Assembly: GCF_009834915.1 (NCBI RefSeq)
Contig: NZ_WVHS01000001.1
Location: forward strand, 124,001-188,000
Length of the DNA stretch: 64,000 nt
Reading direction: 5' to 3'
Source of the DNA: Hufsiella ginkgonis
Lineage (GTDB): Bacteria; Bacteroidota; Bacteroidia; Sphingobacteriales; Sphingobacteriaceae
In this document: one piece after another, positions 45,764 to 54,180 of the stretch
How the letters are laid out: each line of letters opens with the position of its first letter
Position numbering within the stretch: the first letter of the stretch is position 1
The notes under the pieces: model-generated
What the model saw: only the letters and a program-made list of their open reading frames with translations
Told to the model about the DNA's origin: nothing
Database searches by the model: none
Translations under genes and position numbers: made by a program

Positions 45764-46657
45764 ATGAAGGCACACTCGAATTTTCGCGGCTTCTTTTTCG
45801 CCGTTACTGCCGGCATTTGCTGGGGCGTGTCGGGAACCTTCGTGCAGTTCCTGCTGCATACGCGCGGACTGAACATCGAGTGGCTGGTTTCTGTACGGCT
45901 CCTGGTGGCGGGCTCGATCCTGCTGCTGCTGGCCGCCGCGAAAAAAGATACCTCGCTTACCGCGATCTGGCACGACCGGCGCAATGCCACCAGCCTGCTC
46001 ACCTTTAGCCTCCTGGGTATGCTGGCCGTACAATACACCTTTTTTTCGGCCATTAAATATACCAATGCGGCTACGGCGACCATCCTGCAGTTCCTCGGAC
46101 CGGTGATAATTGCCGGGTACCTTGCTATCAGGCAACGGCGAATGCCCGACCTGCGGCAGCTGCTGGCCATAGGCCTGGCGGTGGCCGGCACCTTCCTGCT
46201 GGTAACGCACGGCAGCTTCGACACCATTTCCATCTCCGGCGAAGGATTGTTATGGGGCATCGCTTCGGCGGTAACGCTCGCGTTCTATTCGCTGCAGCCG
46301 GCGGCGCTGTTCAAGAAATTCAACATGGCCACCATTGTAGGATATAGCATGGTAATTGGAGGGATCGCGCTTAGTATAGGCTCCCATCCGTGGGAAGTGC
46401 CCGGTACGTGGGACTTGCCAACCTATTTATGCACCGCTTTTATTTTCATTCCGGGTACGCTGGTTGCATTCTATATATATCTTATTGCAATAAAGAACAT
46501 CGGGGCGCAAACACCAAGCTTGCTGGTGAGCGTAGAGCCGGTATCTGCGGCGCTGCTTTCTGTCTTCTGGCTGGGGGTGCCCTTCGGCTGGACCGACCTG
46601 TTGGGAACGGCGTTTATCCTGGCGACGATCTTTTTGCTCACCAAAGGCAGGGAATAG
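45764..46657 (+). CDS. EamA/DMT-family transporter
   Basis: Drug/metabolite transporter of about 297 residues with ten transmembrane helices in two EamA repeats (FRGFFFAVTAGICWGVSGTFVQ and GEGLLWGIASAVTLAFYSL as the start of each). Second-repeat marks are LLVSVEPVSAALLSVFWLG and GTAFILATIFLL. Such proteins usually export amino acids or metabolites; the substrate is unknown. Start ATG 45764 is used; the TTG at 45740 is less likely. The gene converges with the ABC permease with four bases between the stop codons. Confidence 0.9.
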   Translation: MKAHSNFRGFFFAVTAGICWGVSGTFVQFLLHTRGLNIEWLVSVRLLVAGSILLLLAAAKKDTSLTAIWHDRRNATSLLTFSLLGMLAVQYTFFSAIKYTNAATATILQFLGPVIIAGYLAIRQRRMPDLRQLLAIGLAVAGTFLLVTHGSFDTISISGEGLLWGIASAVTLAFYSLQPAALFKKFNMATIVGYSMVIGGIALSIGSHPWEVPGTWDLPTYLCTAFIFIPGTLVAFYIYLIAIKNIGAQTPSLLVSVEPVSAALLSVFWLGVPFGWTDLLGTAFILATIFLLTKGRE

Positions 46658-46661
46658 CCGA

Positions 46662-47783
46662 TCAGCCGGCGGCGGGTGTTTCAGCTTGCAGCTCGTGAGA
46701 ACGGTAATAGTTGCGATAAAACAGCAGGTATGCTGCCGCGAAACTTCCAGGGCAAAGCGCAACCGTCCACCTGAACAGGATCACCAGGAACAGCACCACG
46801 AACAAGCCTCCCACCCACTGCATGTACCTGTCCATATCCGGGCCCAGCCAATACAGCAGGCAATGGAGCAACATGATGGTCCCCAGCGCAAACACCAGCA
46901 AACCTGCTGCCATTACCAGGTTAAAACGGCTGAAGATCCAGATCGCTTCCGGTATTACCAGCACAAGATAACCCAGCAGGTACCCGCCAAACAGGCTGAG
47001 CCTCGTGTAAGGCAAGTTGCGCGAAAACTGCATCCGTTCCCGTTCAAAAACGTGCTGGTTAAACACCAGGACGGCATGGGCGGCAGCGATGGCCAGCAAG
47101 GCGATGCAGGCTACCCGGCTGTCGCTGCTTACATCGGCAAATAACGCAAACACGGCCGTTATAATCCCCCATGACAGCAGCTTGACCAGTAGGTAAGCTA
47201 CTTTTGCCTGGTGCATTACCTGGTAGCCGTACAGGCTGAAAAATGGTTTCCGCCATTGCTGGCTGAATCGGGTAAGAACCGACAGCTGCGAACGGTCGCT
47301 TAACCGGTTCACCAGCCTCACGTATAACCACGCGCAGCCCGTAACCAACAGCAACAGGTAGCAGATCACCACCACGGGCAGTACATAAAGATGGTGGTAC
47401 AGACCCATCGCGGCCGCCAGCAGGCCATAAACGGATACGGGCAGCATGATCGCCAGCTGTACGGCACACCAGCTCTTCAACTGTTCGGGCTTTCCAAAGG
47501 AGTTGCTGCTGTAAAAAAGGAATTGCTGGCTGCTGCCGTTAAGCTGCGACGCCACATAGTGAAAGGTTTTGAGCGCATACAGCAGCCACCCCGCGAAAAC
47601 CAGCGATAACATCACCGGGTCTGATACAAAAGCCAGCATAAGCGCCCGGTGGTAACCGAGCAACTGCCCGGGATCTACCGATCCGAAGATCACCAGGAAC
47701 GCAAAAATGAACAGCCCGGCATGTGCCCGGTAAAAGCCGTTCACAAAGATCTTGCTTAATACTACCGTAAGGGGATGCTGCAT
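46662..47783 (-). CDS. Putative ABC transporter permease
   Basis: Integral membrane protein of 373 residues with about ten hydrophobic helices and no recognised signature. It starts one base after the stop of an ABC ATPase gene, which is the main ground for the call. Visible blocks include ALMLAFVSDPVMLSLVFAGWLLYALKTFHYV near the N-terminus and NLPYTRLSLFGGYLLGYLVLVIPEAIW in the second half. It resembles two-gene exporter-type transporters of Bacteroidota in size and gene order. The substrate is unknown. Confidence 0.75.
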   Translation of the reverse strand: MQHPLTVVLSKIFVNGFYRAHAGLFIFAFLVIFGSVDPGQLLGYHRALMLAFVSDPVMLSLVFAGWLLYALKTFHYVASQLNGSSQQFLFYSSNSFGKPEQLKSWCAVQLAIMLPVSVYGLLAAAMGLYHHLYVLPVVVICYLLLLVTGCAWLYVRLVNRLSDRSQLSVLTRFSQQWRKPFFSLYGYQVMHQAKVAYLLVKLLSWGIITAVFALFADVSSDSRVACIALLAIAAAHAVLVFNQHVFERERMQFSRNLPYTRLSLFGGYLLGYLVLVIPEAIWIFSRFNLVMAAGLLVFALGTIMLLHCLLYWLGPDMDRYMQWVGGLFVVLFLVILFRWTVALCPGSFAAAYLLFYRNYYRSHELQAETPAAG

Positions 47784-47784
47784 A

Positions 47785-48414
47785 CTAATTAACCTGGTGT
47801 AAGGTTTGTTCTGCCACTAATAACTCCCTGGCATCGGGAAACATTTCCGCGTCGAGCGCCTGGTGCGAAGTAAGGAGAAAACTGGCGCCATCCGCGTATT
47901 TGGCCGCGATCCACTGGTGCAGGATGCCCAGCGAAGCGTTGTCGATGGTGATGAGCGGCTCATCCAGCAGTATCAGTTCCGGCTTGCCGAGAAATGCCAG
48001 TAACAACGATAGTTTTTTGAGCATCCCGCTGGAATAAGTGCCTACAGGCTTATGGATATAGCTTCGCATCTGCATATCGTCCAGGTAGCGCTCTTCCTGC
48101 CCTGCAGGAGCGAATTTTGCGGCGGCAAACAAGCGGATCATTTCCGTTCCGGTAAGGAACGCCGGAAATAAAGGTTCCGCCTCCGCGAAGTTAACGAGTT
48201 TACGGTACGCTACCGGCTGCCTGGTCAGGCTTACCTGGTTGAGCAGCACCTCGCCTTTAAAAGAAAGGATACCGGCGACAGACTTCAGCAGGGTGCTTTT
48301 CCCGGAGCCGTTTACGCCTTTTACCCAGTAAATGCCCGGATGGATAGCCATATCGGGAATGCTGAGTGCCTGGAACTGGTTATAGGATTTCTGAAAGTTA
48401 GAGAATTGGAGCAT
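47785..48414 (-). CDS. ABC transporter ATP-binding protein
   Basis: Compact ATPase of 209 residues. Walker A GVNGSGKST (about 33-41), a degenerate signature YSSGMLKK in place of LSGGQ, Walker B ELILLDEP and the H-loop LLTSHQ are present in order. The Q-loop region is NFAEAEPLFP, with a Glu where Gln is usual. The size and motif pattern fit CcmA-like or export-type ATPases working with one permease. It is encoded immediately before the permease. It lies 30 bases downstream of the ppx gene on the same strand's far side and forms its own two-gene unit. Confidence 0.9.
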   Translation of the reverse strand: MLQFSNFQKSYNQFQALSIPDMAIHPGIYWVKGVNGSGKSTLLKSVAGILSFKGEVLLNQVSLTRQPVAYRKLVNFAEAEPLFPAFLTGTEMIRLFAAAKFAPAGQEERYLDDMQMRSYIHKPVGTYSSGMLKKLSLLLAFLGKPELILLDEPLITIDNASLGILHQWIAAKYADGASFLLTSHQALDAEMFPDARELLVAEQTLHQVN

Positions 48415-48444
48415 CTTCTATAGACCGCAATTTTGGCCCGCAAG

Positions 48445-49323
48445 TTACTTTAAATTCTTCTCAATCAGCATCTGCACGATCCCGTCAACCATGCCCACGC
48501 GTGGTACATAGATCTGCTTGATCCCGGCCCATTTCAGCACCGTGAGGTAGATCTCGCAGGCAGGGATGATCACATCAGCGCGGTCCTGGTTAAGACCGAG
48601 CACGGAGATCCGCTCTTTCAGCGAAAACGAGTTGAGGTGATTGTATATGGTTTTCAACTGGTTAAACGTAAGCGGCTGACCCTCCTTTTCTTCGGAGATC
48701 CGGAACAGTTTGTTGATATTTCCGCCGGTACCGATTCCCGAAAGGGATTTATATTTCCGGCAGTTGTCTTTTATCCATTCTTTCAGCTCGTCCCAGGTCT
48801 CTTGCTTATCCTGGTTGTCGAGCATACGGATGGTGCCGATGTTAAAAGAGCGCGATACTTCCGGCTGCCCGTCAGAAAACACGGAAAGCTCGGTGCTGCC
48901 GCCGCCCACATCGATGTACAGGTAGTTCTTTTTGATATCGATCTGCTCGTTTACGTGGCTCGAGTAAATGATGTTAGCTTCCCGTTGCCCTTCCACGATC
49001 TCTAGTTCGATATTGGCTTCGTCGAGCACCTTCTTTACGATTTCCTTGCCGTTCTTTGCTTCCCGCATGGCGGAAGTGGCACAGGCCATGTAATCCGTTA
49101 CTTTATAAACGTCCATGAGATTACGGAAAGCCACCATGGTTTTAACCAGCTCGGCGACCTTCTTGTCAGAGATCTTTTTATCGAGGAAAGCATCGTCGCC
49201 CAGGCGCAATGGCACGCGGATCAGGGTATTCTTCTTAAAGGAAGCGTTTCGCGAAGGTTCGTTGATGTCGGCGATCAGCAACCTGATGGCGTTGGATCCT
49301 ATGTCTATTGCGGCGTATCTCAC
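48445..49323 (-). CDS. ppx: Ppx/GppA-family exopolyphosphatase
   Basis: Phosphatase of the actin/Hsp70-like fold, 292 residues, shorter than the enterobacterial enzymes because it has only the two N-terminal domains. Motifs: AAIDIGSNAIRLLIAD (phosphate loop 1), YMACATSAMREAKNG, EGQREANIIYSS, YLYIDVGGGSTELSVF (phosphate loop 2) and LSGIGTGGNINKL. It releases phosphate from polyphosphate or converts pppGpp to ppGpp. Its first four bases overlap the end of ppk (ATGA), so synthesis and breakdown enzymes are co-expressed. Confidence 0.93.
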   Translation of the reverse strand: MRYAAIDIGSNAIRLLIADINEPSRNASFKKNTLIRVPLRLGDDAFLDKKISDKKVAELVKTMVAFRNLMDVYKVTDYMACATSAMREAKNGKEIVKKVLDEANIELEIVEGQREANIIYSSHVNEQIDIKKNYLYIDVGGGSTELSVFSDGQPEVSRSFNIGTIRMLDNQDKQETWDELKEWIKDNCRKYKSLSGIGTGGNINKLFRISEEKEGQPLTFNQLKTIYNHLNSFSLKERISVLGLNQDRADVIIPACEIYLTVLKWAGIKQIYVPRVGMVDGIVQMLIEKNLK

Positions 49324-51386
49324 GGGTGGTTCTTGTATTTCAGGTAAGTATAAATATCTGTTTGTGCACGGTAACTCACTTTCCCGCGATTTCTGCGGTA
49401 ATTATTATTGTTGAGGCGATTAATTTCACGCGACTTGGTATTGTCTTTTAGCTGGATGTTGATGATGTCCCTGAGCTCCTTGCGGATGTTCTGATCAAAG
49501 ATCGGGAAACCGACTTCCACGCGCCGGTCGAGGTTCCTGGTAAGCAGGTCGGCAGACGTAAGGTACATTTTTTCTTCACCATTGTTGCCAAAGATCCAGA
49601 GCCGTGCATGCTCCAGGAAACGATCGATGATGCTCACCACCTCTATATTCTCGCTCACCCCCGCAATACCGGGCACCAGGCAGCACATGCCCCTGATAAT
49701 GAGCTGGATCTTTACACCCGCAGCGCCCGCCTCGTAAAGCTTACCGATCACCTCCTCGTCGGCGAGGCTGTTCATTTTCAGGATCACGTATGCAGGCTTT
49801 CCTTCGCCGGCCAGCCTGATCTCTTCGTCTATCAGTTCGTAAAACTTGGTACGGCTTTCCAGCGGCGATACCACCAGGTTCTTGTAACCTTTATAAAATT
49901 CCTTACGCTGCAAACCGTCAAACAGCTTGCGCAGCTCGCCCGTTATTTCGGGGTTAGCGGTAAATATGCTGTGATCGCAATAGATCTGCGCAGTTTTCTC
50001 GTTGTAGTTCCCGGTAGACAGGTTCGCATAATTTACGATCCTGCCTTTCTCTCTCCGGCTTACCAGGCAGATCTTCGAGTGCACTTTATAATCCTGCAGC
50101 CCATAATCCACTACTACGCCTTCTTCTTCCAGTTTGCCGGTCCAATAAATATTGGCCTGTTCGTCGAACCTGGCCTTCAGCTCGAGCAAGCAGAACACTT
50201 TCTTGCCGTTTTTTGCCGCATTGATCAACGCGTTGATCACCCTCGAATTCTCGGCAAGCCGGTAAAGCGTGATCGAAATCGCGGTTACCTTGGGATCGAT
50301 GGCCGCCTCGCGCAAAAAGTGGATGATATAGTCGAACGACTGGTACGGCAAGTTGACCAGGTAATCGCGCCTGGCTACCTGGTTCAGTATACCTTTCGAG
50401 GCGTCCAGTTGCTTCACTTCCAGCGGATTTATGCGGGGATATTCAAGCTCGGCACGCCCGATATTCGGGAACCTGATAAAATCCTTGAATTTGTGGTACC
50501 GGTTACCGGGGATCAGGCCATCGGCATCCAGGTCGAGCTGTGCCACCAGGTAGGTGAGCATATCCAGCGGCATAGCGCTGTCGTACAACAAGCGCATAGG
50601 CTTCCCCTTTTTCCGTTTCTGCAGGCTTTTGGTAAGCGTGTCGATAAATTTCTCACTCACGTGACGGTCGAGATTAAGCTCGGCATCGCGGGTAAGCTGT
50701 ACAGAATACGCTTCGATGTGGTTGTACTGGAAAATGTTGAAAATATCGTCGAGGCAATACCGGATGATATCGTCCAGCAGGATCACAAACTTAAGGTTAT
50801 TGGTTTCCGGCAGCACCAGGAAACGGTCGATGCTGTGAGGGATTTCGATCAGGCTGTAACGCACCTTGGTCTTTGGATGGTCCTTGGTGAGCTTGATGAG
50901 AAAGTACACCACCCGATCCTTCAATTCAGGCAGCGGGTTCGTTTTGTCGGGCATCACCGGCACGAGCGTCGACAGGATCTTTTCGCGAAAATAGTTTCGT
51001 ACGAACTGGCCGCGGGACACGTTCAGTTGTGTTTCGTTCAGGATAAATATCTTCTCCTGCTCGAGCTCCTTGATGATCTCGTCTTCGTAGAGATGGTTAA
51101 AACGCCGCTCGTGTTTTACCACCAGCGTTTTAATGTCGTTCAGTACCTTGCGCGGGTTGTACCCGAGCAGCTCCTTGGCTTTCGCGTTTACGTTGGCCAG
51201 CCTGTTTAGCGTAGCTACTCTTACCCGGTAAAATTCGTCGAGATTGGACGAGAAGATGGCCAGAAAGCGGATACGCTCAATAAGGGGCACTGTTTTGTCG
51301 GCTGCCTCCTGCAATACCCGTTCATTAAAGTACAGCCAGCTGATCTCACGGTTTAAAAGCGGTTTTGATGGTTTCTGCATCAGCAC
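49320..51386 (-). CDS. ppk1: Polyphosphate kinase 1
   Basis: Full-length PPK1 of 688 residues that makes polyphosphate from ATP and runs the reverse reaction. Domains: N-terminal helical domain (LLNREISWLYFNERVLQEA), head domain, and two phospholipase-D-like C-terminal domains. The autophosphorylated His436 is in DYKVHSKICLV and the second catalytic His in LEHARLWIFGN. RLAENSRVINALINAAKNGK and GKKVFCLLELKARFDEQ are conserved. It precedes and overlaps ppx. A lysine-rich histone-like gene ends 214 bases upstream on the same strand. Confidence 0.97.
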   Translation of the reverse strand: MLMQKPSKPLLNREISWLYFNERVLQEAADKTVPLIERIRFLAIFSSNLDEFYRVRVATLNRLANVNAKAKELLGYNPRKVLNDIKTLVVKHERRFNHLYEDEIIKELEQEKIFILNETQLNVSRGQFVRNYFREKILSTLVPVMPDKTNPLPELKDRVVYFLIKLTKDHPKTKVRYSLIEIPHSIDRFLVLPETNNLKFVILLDDIIRYCLDDIFNIFQYNHIEAYSVQLTRDAELNLDRHVSEKFIDTLTKSLQKRKKGKPMRLLYDSAMPLDMLTYLVAQLDLDADGLIPGNRYHKFKDFIRFPNIGRAELEYPRINPLEVKQLDASKGILNQVARRDYLVNLPYQSFDYIIHFLREAAIDPKVTAISITLYRLAENSRVINALINAAKNGKKVFCLLELKARFDEQANIYWTGKLEEEGVVVDYGLQDYKVHSKICLVSRREKGRIVNYANLSTGNYNEKTAQIYCDHSIFTANPEITGELRKLFDGLQRKEFYKGYKNLVVSPLESRTKFYELIDEEIRLAGEGKPAYVILKMNSLADEEVIGKLYEAGAAGVKIQLIIRGMCCLVPGIAGVSENIEVVSIIDRFLEHARLWIFGNNGEEKMYLTSADLLTRNLDRRVEVGFPIFDQNIRKELRDIINIQLKDNTKSREINRLNNNNYRRNRGKVSYRAQTDIYTYLKYKNHP

Positions 51387-51486
51387 TGGTAAGCGGCCCG
51401 GCCCTGTGCCCGGAGCTGCAAATGTCTGTTTTGATTGTTAATTGAATGTTAAGACAGCGTAAACAGCTATTGGTCGACAGTTGTAA

Positions 51487-51542
51487 GTTGTCAGTTGTCA
51501 GTGATCAGTTGTCAGTTATCAGTTGTCAGTTATCAGTTGTCA
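51487..51542 (+). repeat. Heptamer tandem repeat (GTTGTCA / GTTATCA)
   Basis: Eight 7-bp units in a row: mostly GTTGTCA alternating with GTTATCA, one GTGATCA. They lie between ppk1 and the lysine-rich protein gene. Inverted units of the same family occur at 51574-51601, so the RNA could form a long hairpin. Confidence 0.85.
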
Positions 51543-51573
51543 GTAGCAGTTCCTGTATGGCACAACATAGGAC

Positions 51574-51601
51574 TGATCACTGACTACTGATAACTGATAA
51601 C
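51574..51601 (-). repeat. Inverted array of the same heptamer family
   Basis: On the minus strand four units read GTTATCA, GTTATCA, GTAGTCA, GTGATCA. The array overlaps by one base the stop codon of the lysine-rich protein gene. Paired with 51487-51542 it could act as a transcript-end hairpin for that gene. Confidence 0.8.
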
Positions 51602-52203
51602 TACTCACCACCGTCCTGTCCGTTTTCTGCCGGGGCACCCGGTTCGTTTGCGGGTACCGGATCCGCGGCTGCTGCTGGTTTAGGCGTCCGTTTGCGGGCG
51701 GGTGCAGGCGCCGCTCCGGTTTCCGTCGATCCGGAAGCCGCGGGTTTACGGGGAGCCCGAGTTGCAGGCGTCGGTTTAGCCGCCACCTTTACGGCTTCTA
51801 CGGCCGTGTCGACGGCTTTCGCGGCGCGGGTTGCGGGTTTACGGGTTGCTTGCGCAGCGGTGGCAGCGGCCGCTTCAACGGGCTTCACCGCCATTTTGGT
51901 GGCCTTTTTAACGGTTTTAACCGCCGTTTTTAATTTCTTTTTGGTGGCCGGCTTCGGTTTCTCGTCTTCGAGCTTGGTTTCTACGGCGTCCTTTATGGAT
52001 TCATATTTCTCCGACACCTTTTTGGCTACCAGCTTTGCCGCTTTCTTAACTTCCTTGCTGAGCTTCCCGGCATCGTGCCCGAGGTGTTTTACCGCTTCGA
52101 GGAACTTGTCGGTGATGCTTGCTTCAAGCTCCCTTTTTACTGCCCGCCTGGTCGACTTAGCCGCAGTTTTTACACTTGTTTTCGTAGTTTTTTTCTTTGC
52201 CAT
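51601..52203 (-). CDS. Lysine/alanine-rich histone H1-like protein
   Basis: Highly basic protein of 200 residues. The first part (about 1-95) has an amphipathic helical region, ITDKFLEAVKHLGHDAGKLSKEV, within Lys-rich sequence. The rest is low-complexity, with many Ala-Lys, Thr-Lys-Lys and Pro-Ala-Arg motifs (KKLKTAVKTVKKATKMAVKP, ATRAPRKPAASG), and a short acidic end (ENGQDGGE). It resembles histone H1-like DNA-binding proteins of bacteria and should condense nucleic acid. The neighbouring ppk and ppx genes make interaction with polyphosphate conceivable. The low complexity limits any firmer call. Confidence 0.75.
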   Translation of the reverse strand: MAKKKTTKTSVKTAAKSTRRAVKRELEASITDKFLEAVKHLGHDAGKLSKEVKKAAKLVAKKVSEKYESIKDAVETKLEDEKPKPATKKKLKTAVKTVKKATKMAVKPVEAAAATAAQATRKPATRAAKAVDTAVEAVKVAAKPTPATRAPRKPAASGSTETGAAPAPARKRTPKPAAAADPVPANEPGAPAENGQDGGE

Positions 52204-52336
52204 AACGGAAATATTTAGGTGAAAGGTAGGTTGCAGGCTAATTAGCTGTAACTGAAACAGATCACCGATTATTATGTTTCAGTACTTATTCTAAATCTAT
52301 CTGTATATTTTTACAACCACAAATTATTTTTTTGTT

Positions 52337-52828
52337 ATGCCTTCATTTGATATTGTCAGCAAAATTGATAGCCAGACACTCGACAACGCCATCAACACCG
52401 CGAAAAAAGATATTCTCAACCGTTACGATTTCAATAATTCTAAGAGTACCATCGAACTGGATAAAAAAACGAACGAGATCACCATTGTGACCGAGGATGA
52501 CATGCGCCTGAAAGCCATTAAAGACGCTATTATCTCGCGTATGGTAAAACAGAATATCGACCCCATGAGCCTCGACGATGGTAAGGCACAATATGCATCA
52601 GGAAATATGATCCGCAAGGAGATCAAAATTAAAACCGGGATCGACAAAGAAACCGCTAAAAAGATCGTAAAAAAGATCAAAGACAGCGGCCTGAAAGTGC
52701 AAGCCGCCATTATGGACGACCAGGTGCGCGTCGATGGCAAAAAGATCGACGACCTGCAGGCAGTGATCTCGCTTTGCCGGAAAGAAAATTTTGGACAGCC
52801 GCTGCAGTATATAAATATGAGGGGTTAG
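52337..52828 (+). CDS. yajQ: YajQ-family nucleotide-binding protein
   Basis: Cytoplasmic protein of 163 residues, the usual length. It begins MPSFDIVSKIDSQTLDNAIN and contains NRYDFNNSKSTIELDKK, KEIKIKTGIDKETAKKIVK and VRVDGKKIDDLQAVI, the two ferredoxin-like halves of YajQ. In Xanthomonas and Pseudomonas homologues bind cyclic di-GMP and affect transcription. It is transcribed alone. A possible -7 element TATATTTT lies upstream. The gene converges on the next one, with a palindromic repeat between. Confidence 0.93.
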   Translation: MPSFDIVSKIDSQTLDNAINTAKKDILNRYDFNNSKSTIELDKKTNEITIVTEDDMRLKAIKDAIISRMVKQNIDPMSLDDGKAQYASGNMIRKEIKIKTGIDKETAKKIVKKIKDSGLKVQAAIMDDQVRVDGKKIDDLQAVISLCRKENFGQPLQYINMRG

Positions 52829-52841
52829 TTAGTTGTCGGAG

Positions 52842-52857
52842 ATCAGTGATCACTGAT
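52842..52857. repeat. 16-bp perfect palindrome of the GTTATCA repeat family
   Basis: ATCAGTGATCACTGAT is self-complementary and continues into AAC, giving the unit TGATAAC seen at 51588. It sits in the 38-bp gap between two convergent genes and may act as a two-way terminator. Confidence 0.65.
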
Positions 52858-52866
52858 AACTGGCTC

Positions 52867-54180
52867 CTACACCGTCTTCACATCCTTCCTGTCAAACTCT
52901 TCGATATCCGTGATATAGGCGTTCTTCACCAGGAACTCAAATAGCGGTTTGGCTTCGCCAGACACCGGCATATTGCGGGTGGTGATGATCTCATCGTTGT
53001 TCTTTTTATCCAGGTAAGGGTAAGCGTAAAGCTTTACGTTTTTACTGAACAGGTCGCTTACGTATGCCAGCAGCTCGTCGGTGTACCGTTCGCCGAAACT
53101 CGTGGAGTCGAAAATACGCTTTAGGTTGGCAATGTTAGTAGAGATGCCTACACTGTTAGGTTTGCAGCGGGCCAGGTAGGCAGCGAGCTTGTGGTTGCGC
53201 GAAAAGTCGGATACGATCACATAGTTGCCGGTGGCGCAAAGGTCTTCCGCACGGGCGGCGAGGGCGTCGAGATCTGCGCTGTCAGGTTCTGCGCCTTCCC
53301 CGAACAAGTTGGTCATGAGCACTTCGATCAGCACCACGAGATTTTCATCTGCCACATGCTGGGAGCGCTTAAATTGCTCTACCGCACGGTTAAACAGGTC
53401 GAAATTAGGCGTAGATTTCTGTTTATAGCGGGTACGCAGGATCATGATGTCCTTTTTATACAGCAGGTCTTTAGCTTGCAGTGCGCTGGCATCCTTATCG
53501 AAGATGGCGGCACCCGAAAATCCTTTTGCGATCAGGTACAGGTTTACGAGGCGGTCGTTGGCATCGCTAAAGACCGGCCCCTGCAGGCTGATCAGGTCGA
53601 TTTCCACGGAACCGGGGGTAAGGTTATCTACCAGCGACTCGATCATGAGCCGAACCTGCTGGTGGTGGTAAAAAGCGGCATAAACCAGGTTCACTCCTAA
53701 GATCCCCAGCACATTTTGCTGAAGTACGGAGTCGCTGTCGAGCAGCCGCACGTGGAAAACGATATCGTTAGGCGGGCCGCCGGGCGTAACCTGGAACCTG
53801 ATCCCCAGCCAGCCGTGCGGATCGTTGGTCTTATTGAAATTAAGGGTGGTAACCGTATCCGCGAAAGCGAAAAAGGTTTTGTGGTGATGTTTCTCCCCTA
53901 TCAGCCGCTCAGAAAGCAGGCCGAACTCATGGTCGAGCATCTTTAATAAACGCGACTTGCTCACATAACGTCCCGAAGTCTCTTCCCCGTAAATGGAATT
54001 GCTGAACGACATGTCGTATGCCGACATCGTTTTGGCTACTGTACCCGAGGCCGCTCCTGCGGTAAAAAAGTTACGTGCAACTTCCTGCCCCGCGCCTATC
54101 TCGGCGAAAGTGCCGTAAATAGGTACGTCGAGGTTGATTTTTAATGCTTTCCTTCGGGTTTCTAGTATTTCGCGGGCCAT
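52867..54180 (-). CDS. Conserved protein of unknown function
   Basis: Soluble protein of 437 residues without signal peptide or membrane helix. I recognise no domain. The N-terminus has a striking conserved-looking block, KINLDVPIYGTFAEIGAGQE, followed by a Gly/Ala-rich segment (FFTAGAASGTVAKTMSAYDM) that could bind a phosphate or nucleotide. Later blocks are WLGIRFQVTPGGPPNDIVFH, ILGVNLVYAAFYH and YVIVSDFSRNHKLAAYLARC. Database names for this kind of protein may not be reliable, and nothing here supports a transporter or receptor role. It is a single gene, convergent with yajQ. Confidence 0.8.
   Translation of the reverse strand: MAREILETRRKALKINLDVPIYGTFAEIGAGQEVARNFFTAGAASGTVAKTMSAYDMSFSNSIYGEETSGRYVSKSRLLKMLDHEFGLLSERLIGEKHHHKTFFAFADTVTTLNFNKTNDPHGWLGIRFQVTPGGPPNDIVFHVRLLDSDSVLQQNVLGILGVNLVYAAFYHHQQVRLMIESLVDNLTPGSVEIDLISLQGPVFSDANDRLVNLYLIAKGFSGAAIFDKDASALQAKDLLYKKDIMILRTRYKQKSTPNFDLFNRAVEQFKRSQHVADENLVVLIEVLMTNLFGEGAEPDSADLDALAARAEDLCATGNYVIVSDFSRNHKLAAYLARCKPNSVGISTNIANLKRIFDSTSFGERYTDELLAYVSDLFSKNVKLYAYPYLDKKNNDEIITTRNMPVSGEAKPLFEFLVKNAYITDIEEFDRKDVKTV

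Noticed and set aside
49608-51209. Long 533-codon open frame antisense to ppk1
   Set aside because: It mirrors a strongly conserved PPK1 frame and shows no domain of its own; such long antisense frames are common opposite GC-rich coding sequence.
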